From: Ferrimicrobium sp.
GTDB taxonomy: Bacteria > Actinomycetota > Acidimicrobiia > Acidimicrobiales > Acidimicrobiaceae
DNA length: 21,191 bases
Assembly (NCBI GenBank): GCA_027365375.1
Contig: DAHXNM010000333.1
Location: forward strand, 1-21,191
Reading direction: 5' to 3'
Shown here: positions 1 through 7,184 of the stretch, one piece after another
How the letters are laid out: every line of letters begins with the position of its first letter
Numbering within the stretch: position 1 is the first letter of the stretch
Made by a program: the position numbers and the translations under genes
Notes under the pieces: model-generated
What the model was told of the DNA's origin: nothing
Database searches by the model: none
Seen by the model: the letters and a program-made list of their open reading frames with translations, nothing else

Positions 1-94
1 CCTCGGGTGGAGGCAGCATAAGGGCGTGGTGCTGATACCGGAGTCTGACCGTGCCGGTAGGTACTGGTCTCCTCCTCGTAGTCATGGTCACCAT
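1..94 (-). CDS. Possible 5' end of an unidentified gene running off the left edge
   Basis: On the minus strand a frame stays open from an ATG at 94 (second in-frame ATG at 85) to the window edge. It encodes an arginine-rich start reading roughly MVTMTTRRRPVPTG, then VRLRYQHHALMLPPPEG. It lies 53 bases downstream of the MaoC-like gene on the same strand, so it could be the next gene of that run. I do not recognise the product, the ribosome-binding site is weak, and about 30 codons are too few to be sure that it is coding. Confidence 0.22.
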   Translation of the reverse strand, partial: MVTMTTRRRPVPTGTVRLRYQHHALMLPPPE

Positions 95-147
95 GGTACC
101 ATCACCGGCTGCTAAGTGGTTGGGGGGTCTGAATAGTTACCGACAGG

Positions 148-603
148 TTAGCTCTGATCATGCCTTCGCAGGACAAAGTTCGTGGCTACCATTGAGAGGA
201 CTAGTTGCCCTGCTGCTGAATTCAGCTCAATATTGGTTTTGAGAATTCCGCGGTCTGGTTTCGTATGTGATGGCCTTGCCTCAAGCACTACACAATGGAG
301 CCACAACTCATCCCCAGCCCTCACTGGAGCGAGCCACTTCAGGCTATCAAGTCCAGGGGAACCGAGGCTGGATTCAGGGGATAGATAATGGACGACGAGG
401 GTCCTCATGGCGAGGACACACGTGAACCAGCCGCTCGCGATGATACCGCCGTAGATGCTGTTGCGCGCAGCAACTGAGTCGACATGAAATGGCTGTGGGT
501 CCCACTGGTTAGAAAACTCGACCATCGCAGCTTCATCGACCTCGATTGGCCCATACTTGGCCTCTTCGCCCACCGCATAGTCCTCAAAAAATTTTATTGA
601 CAT
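148..603 (-). CDS. MaoC-like (hot-dog fold) dehydratase / (R)-enoyl-CoA hydratase family
   Basis: The 151-residue protein has the single hot-dog domain of the MaoC family. Members hydrate enoyl-CoA or act on related acyl thioesters in the cytoplasm. The hydratase-2-like motif is visible: D35-P-Q-P-F-H40-V-D in the segment FSNQWDPQPFHVDS, followed by YGGIIASGW at about 51-59. D35 and H40 are the expected catalytic pair. The frame is open further upstream to 783, but that extension would lie wholly over the glutaredoxin gene, so I chose ATG 603, where the conserved MSIKFFEDYAVGEE start begins. The ribosome-binding site there is weak. It follows the glutaredoxin gene after 52 bases and may be co-transcribed. 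The substrate cannot be told from the sequence. Confidence 0.85.
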   Translation of the reverse strand: MSIKFFEDYAVGEEAKYGPIEVDEAAMVEFSNQWDPQPFHVDSVAARNSIYGGIIASGWFTCVLAMRTLVVHYLSPESSLGSPGLDSLKWLAPVRAGDELWLHCVVLEARPSHTKPDRGILKTNIELNSAAGQLVLSMVATNFVLRRHDQS

Positions 604-638
604 GCCGATCAGCCTAGCCAGCCCAGTCGATGGGTGTT

Positions 639-665
639 GATCAGCTGGAGTCGCTTTAGCTGATC
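639..665. repeat. Inverted repeat between glutaredoxin and MaoC genes
   Basis: GATCAGCT (639-646) and AGCTGATC (658-665) are perfect 8-bp arms around an 11-base loop. The right arm overlaps the stop codon of the glutaredoxin gene. A further GATCAGC lies at 607-613, just before the MaoC start. There is no T-tract on either strand, so an intrinsic terminator is unlikely. An mRNA-stabilising or attenuating intercistronic hairpin is possible, as is coincidence. Confidence 0.4.
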
Positions 666-910
666 GGAGGTGGTGATACTCCAAGCTTTGCAGCAAGCTC
701 TTGGTCGCTTGGTTCAACCAGGAAGCTACCATCTTCGAAGATGATGGTAGGAATGTGCGGCTCGCCTCCTTGCAGTCGACCAATCAGGGCCTTCCCGTCG
801 GCATCTTGATCGGTGTCAACCCAAGTGAACTCGGTTTGTGTGCGCAATAAAAGCTCTTTGGATCGTCGGCAATCTGGACACCAATCGGCTCCATACACTG
901 TAATGCTCAT
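656..910 (-). CDS. Mycoredoxin/glutaredoxin-like thiol oxidoreductase (CPDC)
   Basis: This is a complete 84-residue glutaredoxin/thioredoxin-fold protein. The redox motif is C11-P-D-C14 in GADWCPDCRRS, and the cis-proline loop is HIPTII (P54). The C-terminal FEDGSFLVEPSDQELAAKLG resembles the end of mycobacterial mycoredoxin (NrdH/Mrx1-type), although the active site there is CGYC. Such proteins reduce disulfides or mixed disulfides in the cytosol, in actinobacteria often with mycothiol. The start ATG at 910 has GAAGG about 8 bases upstream. It lies 143 bases downstream of typA and just upstream of the MaoC gene. The electron donor (mycothiol or thioredoxin reductase) is not determined by this sequence. 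Confidence 0.85.
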   Translation of the reverse strand: MSITVYGADWCPDCRRSKELLLRTQTEFTWVDTDQDADGKALIGRLQGGEPHIPTIIFEDGSFLVEPSDQELAAKLGVSPPPIS

Positions 911-1053
911 GCTAATTTACCTTCGTTCTCATTAGATCTATCGTTCGCGGACCATGTAGCACTAATAGTCGTTTGGTGCTGTGAGAAGCCAGGTTCGCTC
1001 CCAACACTCAAGCAAGACGTCGCTGATGATGAACCCGAATTCTTGGTTGCAAA

Positions 1054-2874
1054 CTAGGAGGACTGTCCTGGACGTCTTGCCTTGGCTCGGGCCGCTCCCT
1101 CGAGAATTACCTTACGCACGCGCACTTGGGTCGGCGTCACTTCGACACATTCGTCATCGGTGATGAGTTCAAGCGCTGACTCGAGAGTCAAGGGAATAGG
1201 CGGGACGAGGCGAACGAGCTCGTCGGCTGTAGATGAGCGTACGTTGGTGAGCTTCTTCTCTTTGGTTGGGTTGACATCCATGTCACCCGGCCGAGCGTTG
1301 ATGCCTATCACCATGCCTTCGTAGACCTGGTCTTGAGGGGAGACGAATAGTTCACCACGCTCTTGGAGGTTCAACAGCGCATAGGTCATCGCGACACCGG
1401 TGCGGTCTGAGACAAGACTGCCTTGGCTTCGGGGTTTAATTTCGCCGACTACAGGTCCCCATTTTTCGAAGGTGTGGTGAATAATGGCACTTCCTCGAGT
1501 CGCTGAGAGCAGCTCACTGCGAATTCCGAGGAGCCCTCGTGACGGAATCAGATAGCTAGCGCGCATCCAACCAGAGGCCATCTGATGCATGGAGTCAAGC
1601 GCTGCCCGACGCATCGAGACAATTTGGGTGAGTGAGCCGAAGTATTCGTCGGGAACATCGACCTCAAGGAGCTCAAAAGGCTCTTGGAGTTGGCCGTCTA
1701 CGGTCATAGTGAGCGCCTTCGGCTTCGATACAGTAAGTTCGAAGCCTTCTCTGCGCATGAGTTCGATGAGAACGGCAAGCGCAAGTTCACCGCGACCCTG
1801 AACCTCAAAGGTGTCGTTTCGCTCAGTTGGTACCACTTTAATGGCCACATTACCTATCGTCTCTTGAGCAAGTCTGGAGCTGATAAGGCGGGCTGTGAGC
1901 TTTTTGCCCTCCTTCCCTGCCAGAGGGGAGGTGTTGACTCCGATGGTCATCGAGATCGCTGGCTCTTCAATGGTCAGTGGAGGGAGTGCAGTGGGTGCTT
2001 CAGAGTCAGCAATGGTCTCACCGATATTTACGTCCTCGAGTCCTGCGACGATGGCGAGTTCACCGGCGGCGACCTCATCTACGGCTACCCGCTCAAGGTA
2101 GTGAGTGACAAAGAGCTCACCGAGTCGTATTCGAGTTTGGGTTCCGTCGATGTGGATCCGAGTCACGCTTGCTCCTCGCTTCAGCGATCCTGCGAAGACG
2201 CGGCAAATCGCGAGCCTGCCCAAGTAGGGAGAGGCGTCGAGATTAGTGACCTGGGCTTGCAACGGTGCGTCAAGGATTGCGAGCGGAGCTGGAATCGTCT
2301 CGATGATTGAGCGAAAGAGTGGAGTCAGGTCGGTCTCGAGTTGGTCGGCGGCTAGGCCAGCTACCCCTTGTTTTGCAGATGCATAAATGACTGGGAATTC
2401 GATCTGCTCTTCGTCTGCTCCCAATTCGATGAAGAGACCCAGGATCTCGTCTAACACCTCGTCGGGCCGAGCGTCGGGACGATCCACCTTGTTGATCACT
2501 ACGATTACCGGGAGTTTGCGCTCAAGCGCTTTGCGGAGCACGAAGCGAGTCTGCGGAAGTGGTCCCTCTGCAGCATCGACTAACATCAAGGCCCCATCCA
2601 CCATGAAGAGGGCGCGCTCTACCTCTCCGCCAAAGTCGGCGTGCCCTGGTGTGTCCACCAGGTTAATTTTGTAGTCTTCAAAGAACACCGAGGTGTTCTT
2701 GGCGAGAATGGTGATCCCTTTTTCTCGCTCAAGATCCATCGAGTCCATAATGCGGTCCTCGATAGCTTGATTTTCTCGAAATGCCCCTGATTGTCGGAGG
2801 AGTTTGTCGACCAGGGTTGTCTTGCCGTGGTCGACGTGGGCGATAATGGCAACATTACGTAATTCGTTGGGCAC
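1054..2874 (-). CDS. typA: Translational GTPase TypA/BipA
   Basis: This is a complete 606-residue TypA/BipA, the usual length. TypA is a ribosome-binding GTPase related to EF-G that supports ribosome assembly and stress or low-temperature growth. The P-loop is AHVDHGKTT at about 12-20, DTPGH is the G3 motif and NKVD the G4 motif. EF-G-like domains follow, then the BipA-specific C-terminal part with PRSQGSLVSDRTG, YALLNLQERGELF and TKEKKLTNVRSS. The frame is open further upstream to 3003, but that would overlap the CtaG gene. I chose GTG 2874, which gives the family start VPNELRNVAIIAHVDHGK and has AGGAG 11 bases upstream. It lies 52 bases downstream of the CtaG-family gene and is probably co-transcribed with it. 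Confidence 0.97.
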   Translation of the reverse strand: MPNELRNVAIIAHVDHGKTTLVDKLLRQSGAFRENQAIEDRIMDSMDLEREKGITILAKNTSVFFEDYKINLVDTPGHADFGGEVERALFMVDGALMLVDAAEGPLPQTRFVLRKALERKLPVIVVINKVDRPDARPDEVLDEILGLFIELGADEEQIEFPVIYASAKQGVAGLAADQLETDLTPLFRSIIETIPAPLAILDAPLQAQVTNLDASPYLGRLAICRVFAGSLKRGASVTRIHIDGTQTRIRLGELFVTHYLERVAVDEVAAGELAIVAGLEDVNIGETIADSEAPTALPPLTIEEPAISMTIGVNTSPLAGKEGKKLTARLISSRLAQETIGNVAIKVVPTERNDTFEVQGRGELALAVLIELMRREGFELTVSKPKALTMTVDGQLQEPFELLEVDVPDEYFGSLTQIVSMRRAALDSMHQMASGWMRASYLIPSRGLLGIRSELLSATRGSAIIHHTFEKWGPVVGEIKPRSQGSLVSDRTGVAMTYALLNLQERGELFVSPQDQVYEGMVIGINARPGDMDVNPTKEKKLTNVRSSTADELVRLVPPIPLTLESALELITDDECVEVTPTQVRVRKVILEGAARAKARRPGQSS

Positions 2875-2926
2875 TGTTGTAGATACTCCTCTTGTTAGGA
2901 CATGGTGAGATAGGTCGAACGATGAT

Positions 2927-3820
2927 CTAGGCGCCGGTGTTTTTATGAGTTCTTTTGAACTCGCGCTCGACGTCGAGCCAAGTGATTGGCTCCGGGTCTG
3001 CACCCAGGTCCTCTTGTTTTTGCGCCTTGACTATTATAGCGACAGCGACGGTCCAGAGAATCCCGAAGTCGATGAGCTTAGAGATTCCTCCAGCTAATTG
3101 CTGGTCAGCAACCTCCGATACTCCAAATATGAGGTGCATGTTCGTGGCAAAGATTGGATAGAACGAGTGATGAGCAAATATGAGTACAAAGGCTGGAAAT
3201 GACGGCAAAAGACTTTGGGCGAAAAGATAGAGCACCCGTGCACCCGTCGATAGTTTGCGGGTTCCTGGGTTGAGTCTCAGCGCCGGGATCCACATCAGTG
3301 CACCTACCACCACAAAGGCTACCTGCAGGTATACATAGACCACCATCGAGGTGGCTTGAGCTTGGACGATGGTAGCCAACATCGAGAGTACAAAAACGCC
3401 GCAGTACAGTATGGTTGTGAGTATTGGTGAGGTGAGGAGTTGTAGTAACGCGTCGATGAACGCCGTTTCGGTCAGTTTGTGAAGGAGCCAGGTGGGGATT
3501 CCAAGGAGGAGTAAAGGAACAGCGACAAGCTCGATGATCATGGTGTGGGTGAGATAGGCAAGGCTCGAGACGTAACGAGCAAGCTCTAGCGAGGGCCAGC
3601 TCTCCATCAGGGCAAGGATGATCAGACCGGTGACGAATAGAGTGTGTTGGCGCCGGGTTACTGCATCGCGCAACCGGACGTGCTTGGGGGAGTTGTCTAG
3701 ACGACGCGCCACCTTGGGTATGAGTCGGTAGTAAAAAAGACCTCCGAGCGCCAGGACAATCACCCCTCCGTACGGAGGGGTGATACGAAGTACCACTTCG
3801 CCCGTTACAGTGCCCAGCAC
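2927..3820 (-). CDS. Cytochrome c oxidase assembly factor, CtaG family (multi-pass membrane protein)
   Basis: The protein is an integral membrane protein of the CtaG_Cox type, linked in Bacillus to caa3 oxidase assembly. I see about seven hydrophobic segments, the family pattern of a histidine-bearing helix (YLTHTMIIELVAVPLLLLGIP), LMWIPAL in the middle, and VADQQLAGGISKL near the end, matching the DQxxGG region. I prefer GTG 3820, giving 297 residues, because GGGAGG lies 5 bases upstream. An ATG at 3925 in the same frame would add 35 polar residues but has no visible ribosome-binding site. If that is the start, much of the intergenic region is coding. A perfect 26-bp palindrome lies within codons near the start. 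It is upstream of typA on the same strand. Confidence 0.85.
   Translation of the reverse strand: MLGTVTGEVVLRITPPYGGVIVLALGGLFYYRLIPKVARRLDNSPKHVRLRDAVTRRQHTLFVTGLIILALMESWPSLELARYVSSLAYLTHTMIIELVAVPLLLLGIPTWLLHKLTETAFIDALLQLLTSPILTTILYCGVFVLSMLATIVQAQATSMVVYVYLQVAFVVVGALMWIPALRLNPGTRKLSTGARVLYLFAQSLLPSFPAFVLIFAHHSFYPIFATNMHLIFGVSEVADQQLAGGISKLIDFGILWTVAVAIIVKAQKQEDLGADPEPITWLDVEREFKRTHKNTGA
3759..3784. repeat. Perfect 26-bp palindrome inside the CtaG-family gene
   Basis: The 13-base half ATCACCCCTCCGT is followed immediately by its exact reverse complement, with no spacer. The sequence lies in frame and encodes ITPPYGGVI, 12 codons after the preferred GTG start. The next flanking bases do not pair. 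This could be a protein-binding site or a structure that affects translation, or only a chance product of the coding sequence. Confidence 0.75.
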
Positions 3821-3999
3821 CCATTCCTCCCAGCGACACACATGCCCATTGTGAGGGTCTCTCACGTGAGGGTTACTTGGTAAGTTTAGGCTATTGTTCT
3901 GGCTATCCACTGGCTGAGTTTTCATGATCTGGTCAAGAGCACGATGGTGGGGAGTTGGACTTGTCGCTTTGGATGCCGCGTTGAGATAGGAAGGATTGG
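3821..3999. promoter_or_regulatory. Divergent intergenic region between the CtaG-family and PafBC genes
   Basis: The two genes are transcribed away from each other, so promoters for both must lie here or just inside the CtaG frame. A perfect 10-bp palindrome CTCACGTGAG lies at 3861-3870. I found no convincing -35/-10 pair. On the minus strand TTGACC lies just upstream of the alternative ATG at 3925, but no good -10 stands at the right distance. I also found no close match to the mycobacterial PafBC-dependent promoter pattern (TTGTCRGTG, 8 bases, TANNNT). If CtaG starts at 3925, only 3926-3999 is noncoding. Confidence 0.4.
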
Positions 4000-6003
4000 T
4001 TGAGGTTGGCTTTTGATCCCCTGATCCGACTAGTAAACCTCTTTGAACTCTTGAGTAACACCCGTGAGCCGTTGACCCAGGAGGCGATCACCGATCTCGT
4101 GCCTGGGTTCCCGGAGTCGCCACCCGCTCGCAGTCGCGCATTTGAACGAGCAAAGGCGAGCCTGAGGGAGATCGGCATCCCCTTGCGTACCGTGGGACTG
4201 CCAGGACGCTCGCAGGTTGGCTACCGCATTGAGGCGCAGGATATCCAATTCGAGCTTGATCTGACACGCACCGAATGGGCAGCCCTTGAAGCGGCCCTCG
4301 GATGTGCGGTCTTTGTTGGGCAGTATGGGAGGCACTTTGAGACTCGCCTCGGTCTCCTCTACCGCCAAGCCGCCCCAATCGTGTGGGAGATGGGAGAACT
4401 CGTCCATCTCCACCCTGATCTTGGCAGGGCGATCGCTGAATCCCGTCGGCTTCGTTTTGTATATCGAGGATTGGAACGCGACACCTTTCCCTTTGGAGTC
4501 CTCATGCGCTGGGGTCACGCCTACCTAGTCGCTGACGAGAGAGGCCAGCAAAAAAGCTTTCGGACCGATCGAATGGAACCTCCTTTTGCGGTGGGCCCGA
4601 TGGACGAATGTCCAAGACCCACTGATTTGAGGTCAGCTCTACCTGAACATCCTTGGCTTCTTGAGGTAGATGAAAAAGTCGAGGTCACACTGGTGGGGTC
4701 GAGAGCCCAGCTCGAGTTGCTTGGTGCACGTATCTTGGGTCCGATGGACGAGAAAACGGCGCACGATGGGGGTTTGGCGACCGGCACCGTCGAGATTTCC
4801 AACATCAGTGCTCTGATCTCTGACCTGCTGATGGAGGCTCATCCCGTAGTTCCCATAGAGCCGCTAGCGGTTCGCCAGCGGTTCATGCAACAGGTCGAAG
4901 CCGTGCTGGATTCACTTGATACCGATCTACGGGTAGGTTCACCAGAGGTGTTCGGAGCCACTCCGCCTTCGCCTGCTCGCAGCCGAAAAACTCGAACACT
5001 CGAGGATCGTTTTCGTGCGGTTCAGGGACTTCTTTCATATCTCAGAGTAAATGGGGGGTCTGCGACGATTGCATCGTTAGCTGAAGCTGCCGGGTTGGCG
5101 TCTGCGGAGGTGGTTGAACTGCTGGAGTCAGCGTCGCTCGCGGGCCTTCCACCTTATAGTCCAGATGTTTTGCTCGACGTCATCGTCGACGAGGAGCTTG
5201 ACCTAGTCGAGGTATCGATTGACTCTGGGCTTAGTCGTACCCAGCGTATTGACGTGGTCGAGGCGATGACGGTCCTCGCGACGCTCGAGGCTGTGACCAG
5301 CATTATGGATGGCGAGGTGTCCGAGCTTCAGAGCGCATCTGAAAAGCTGCGATTAGCCATCCGCCAGCAACTGCTCCGCTCTGGAGAGGTGATTAACTCA
5401 GACAGCCCCCCAGAGGCAGTTGCACTCCTCCGGCGAGCGATAGCTGAGCCAGAGTGCGTGGAGCTTGACTATGTCGATGCTGAGGGTCGTGTGAGCTTTC
5501 GACACGTGCTCGCGGTGAGTCTATTTGTGCTCGCTGGCAGGTGGTACCTCTTCGGCCTTTCGGATGGCAGTGGGCGCCATTTCCGGCTCGATCGTATGCG
5601 TCAAGTTCGGCTGGTGGCGTTCGATTCATGCCACCAAGAGTCCGAGATTCGCGAGGCGAGGCGTTCTCTAGATCGGCTTGATCCTTTGGGCCTGCGCTCC
5701 TCCGGGACTCGCACACGATTGCACCTGGGAACGGAGCAGCTCGCAACGTTGGAGGCTCTCACAATGGGTGTGTTTGACCATGATGGTGATGCATTCGTCG
5801 TCTATAGCTTTCGGGAGGAGTGGTTAGAGCGTCTGCTGCTGGCACTTGGTTCCGGAACGAGTGGGGTGTTTAGTGCTGGGCTGTTGGCAGCTGTACGCAC
5901 TCGCGGCGAGTCTCTTTTGGCCTTGTTAACAGAGCTGACCGATAACCTCGAGTTTGGTGGCCCAGATCGATCTGCGAGCTTTGGCACGCCAGCGAATACG
6001 TGA
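4000..6003 (+). CDS. pafBC: PafBC-like fused double WYL-domain transcriptional regulator
   Basis: At 667 residues this looks like PafB and PafC joined in one chain, as known in Arthrobacter; mycobacteria have two genes. Mycobacterial PafBC activates most of the LexA/RecA-independent DNA damage response, sensing the signal through its WYL domains. Each half has an N-terminal winged helix-turn-helix (about 1-65 and 330-400) and a WYL domain. The first WYL core is degenerate (GHAYLVA, 172-178) with FRTDRM at 187-192. The second is classical (GRWYLFG, 513-519) with FRLDRM at 528-533. A linker rich in P and S (about 310-335) joins the halves. The start is TTG 4000 with AGGAAGG 5 bases upstream. 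No Pup-proteasome gene is adjacent, unlike the usual neighbourhood. The name is by similarity. Confidence 0.88.
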   Translation: MRLAFDPLIRLVNLFELLSNTREPLTQEAITDLVPGFPESPPARSRAFERAKASLREIGIPLRTVGLPGRSQVGYRIEAQDIQFELDLTRTEWAALEAALGCAVFVGQYGRHFETRLGLLYRQAAPIVWEMGELVHLHPDLGRAIAESRRLRFVYRGLERDTFPFGVLMRWGHAYLVADERGQQKSFRTDRMEPPFAVGPMDECPRPTDLRSALPEHPWLLEVDEKVEVTLVGSRAQLELLGARILGPMDEKTAHDGGLATGTVEISNISALISDLLMEAHPVVPIEPLAVRQRFMQQVEAVLDSLDTDLRVGSPEVFGATPPSPARSRKTRTLEDRFRAVQGLLSYLRVNGGSATIASLAEAAGLASAEVVELLESASLAGLPPYSPDVLLDVIVDEELDLVEVSIDSGLSRTQRIDVVEAMTVLATLEAVTSIMDGEVSELQSASEKLRLAIRQQLLRSGEVINSDSPPEAVALLRRAIAEPECVELDYVDAEGRVSFRHVLAVSLFVLAGRWYLFGLSDGSGRHFRLDRMRQVRLVAFDSCHQESEIREARRSLDRLDPLGLRSSGTRTRLHLGTEQLATLEALTMGVFDHDGDAFVVYSFREEWLERLLLALGSGTSGVFSAGLLAAVRTRGESLLALLTELTDNLEFGGPDRSASFGTPANT

Positions 6004-6016
6004 AAGGCAGGAAGTA

Positions 6017-6403
6017 TTGGAGAAGACCGAGATAGTGGGCGCAGTTTCATACATTAGGCATGGTCTCCTCGCTACCATTACGCAGCTTGGCGCAGTACAT
6101 ACGGTCTTGGTCAATCCCTTCTGGGAGGAGAGCCACGATGCAATCGCGGTGTTCTCACGCCGCAAGAGCCAAAAGGTCGCCAACCTGCTGGCTCGAACGG
6201 CGGCAACTTTAACCCTCGTTGAAGGTTCAAAGTACTTCGCGATGATCGGGGAGGCGACGGTGGCTGATGATCCAGCCGTTGTCGCTGGTTGCCTTACCTC
6301 CTTCGCCGCCAAATACAAACGTATCCCAGTTCAAGCCGCTGATAGGGTGGTGATTTTTGTTACCGTTGAGCGTACGCTTGGTGTTCCGCTTCGAGGCGCA
6401 TGA
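6017..6403 (+). CDS. Small PPOX-fold (split-barrel flavin/F420-binding) protein
   Basis: The 128-residue product resembles the pyridoxamine 5'-phosphate oxidase-like superfamily, many actinobacterial members of which bind coenzyme F420 or FMN. The pattern is a first strand GLLATITQLGAVHTVLVNP, then AVFSRRKSQKVANLLARTAATLTLVEG, where the arginine/lysine-rich turn usually contacts the cofactor phosphate. FAMIGEATVADDP follows, and a late segment RVVIFVTVERTLGV. The start is uncertain. TTG 6017 has AAAGG 9 bases upstream and avoids overlap, whereas GTG 5954 would add 21 residues and overlap pafBC by 50 bases. It is probably co-transcribed with pafBC. The cofactor and reaction cannot be fixed from sequence. 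An F420 link is plausible since a CofC-type gene is 6 kb away. Confidence 0.72.
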   Translation: MEKTEIVGAVSYIRHGLLATITQLGAVHTVLVNPFWEESHDAIAVFSRRKSQKVANLLARTAATLTLVEGSKYFAMIGEATVADDPAVVAGCLTSFAAKYKRIPVQAADRVVIFVTVERTLGVPLRGA

Positions 6404-6581
6404 GCGATGGCCCTTGGAGCGTGCGACCACATCACGTAGGACTGAGAATTGACTATAGTTTCTCATCCCTCGCTGCGTCATTCCAGCGGTGGATAAGTCC
6501 TATGCTTGTCATCTGTAAACAGTTTATGAATGTTTTCGTTGTGATGTCATGGGCATGGTAGCCCGCGGCTAAGGGAGCGAG
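6404..6581 (+). promoter_or_regulatory. Upstream region of the MarR-MmpL operon with small inverted repeats
   Basis: This 178-base gap precedes the MarR gene. It holds an 8-bp palindrome ACTATAGT (6452-6459) next to a -35-like TTGACT (6449-6454), and a second -35-like TTGTCA (6506-6511) followed by the 11-base inverted repeat TAAACAGTTTA (6516-6526). MarR proteins often bind such short AT-rich inverted repeats over their own promoter, so 6516-6526 is a candidate operator. No strong -10 hexamer stands at the right distance from either -35-like site, so promoter positions are guesses. Confidence 0.35.
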
Positions 6582-7091
6582 GTGAAGATGACCGAGATGA
6601 CCAATGCCAACCTTGAAGAGGTGTCGGTGTCTGGGTGTGTATCGAACGGACAGTTGAACGATGCTGTATCTTTGATCCTCGCGATGATGCCGGTGGTGCG
6701 TACTATCAAAGCGCGGGCAGGCAGTTGTCAGATTCATGGCATGTCGATTACCCCTAGGCACATGCAGGCGCTTATGCAGATCCTTCTAGTAGGCAAAGTA
6801 ACGGTGAGTGAACTTGCAGACCAGTTGAGGTTGAGCCTGGCAAGTATCTCCCTGATCGTATCTCAATTGGCGATCGCTGGACTGCTCGAGCGCCACGAGG
6901 ATCCGCTTGATCATAGACGTACCGTGGTTGGCCCTGGACCAGAGTATGACCGCTTCGTTGTCGAGGTGCTTGGAGAACGTTTCGCGCCACTCATCCATGC
7001 ACTTGCCGCTCTTTCTTCTGAAGATAGAGAGACACTCGAGCGGCTGGCTCATCTGCTGTCATCGAAGTTAGTCGAGACACTTGATGGATGA
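6582..7091 (+). CDS. MarR-family transcriptional regulator
   Basis: The 169-residue protein has a winged helix-turn-helix of MarR type: helix region ITPRHMQALMQILLVGKVTVSELADQL, recognition segment LSLASISLIVSQLAIAGLLERHEDP, and the wing DHRRTVVGPG. Helices at both ends would form the dimer interface. MarR regulators usually repress neighbouring genes and release DNA on binding a small, often aromatic or lipophilic, ligand. The start is GTG 6582 (AGGGAG 4 bases upstream) or ATG 6588. The MmpL-type transporter gene follows on the same strand after 93 bases, so it is the most likely target together with the two genes beyond. The ligand is unknown. Confidence 0.88.
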   Translation: MKMTEMTNANLEEVSVSGCVSNGQLNDAVSLILAMMPVVRTIKARAGSCQIHGMSITPRHMQALMQILLVGKVTVSELADQLRLSLASISLIVSQLAIAGLLERHEDPLDHRRTVVGPGPEYDRFVVEVLGERFAPLIHALAALSSEDRETLERLAHLLSSKLVETLDG

Positions 7092-7184
7092 ACTTGCACC
7101 CTTAATGCTTTGGTTCTGGAATATCGATCTGCTGGTGGAGGTTGACTCCTCTGGCAATACCAACAACGTTGATAGGAGCTGTTC

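Noticed and set aside
51..242. Plus-strand 63-codon frame with a hydrophobic start and GGAG upstream of GTG 51
   Set aside because: It runs antisense into the end of the well-supported MaoC gene, has no recognisable family and is short enough to be chance.
604..783. 60-residue N-terminal extension of the MaoC protein
   Set aside because: It lies over the glutaredoxin coding region in another frame. The conserved protein starts at ATG 603.
980..1010. GGTTCG-containing stretch resembling a tRNA T-arm near 991-998
   Set aside because: No acceptor stem, D-arm or anticodon arm could be built around it on either strand.
1684..2310. Plus-strand 208-codon frame
   Set aside because: Entirely antisense to typA, whose protein is conserved through this region. 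The composition looks like a mirror of the real frame.
2875..3003. Upstream extension of typA to an ATG at 3003
   Set aside because: It would overlap the CtaG gene by 77 bases and adds a serine-rich stretch absent from the family. GTG 2874 has AGGAG upstream and fits the known start.
3105..3839. Minus-strand 244-codon frame inside the CtaG gene
   Set aside because: Shifted frame of the same strand, rich in Ser, His and Arg. The hydrophobic CtaG frame is the real one.
4030..4518. Minus-strand 162-codon frame
   Set aside because: Antisense shadow of the first half of pafBC with no recognisable motif.
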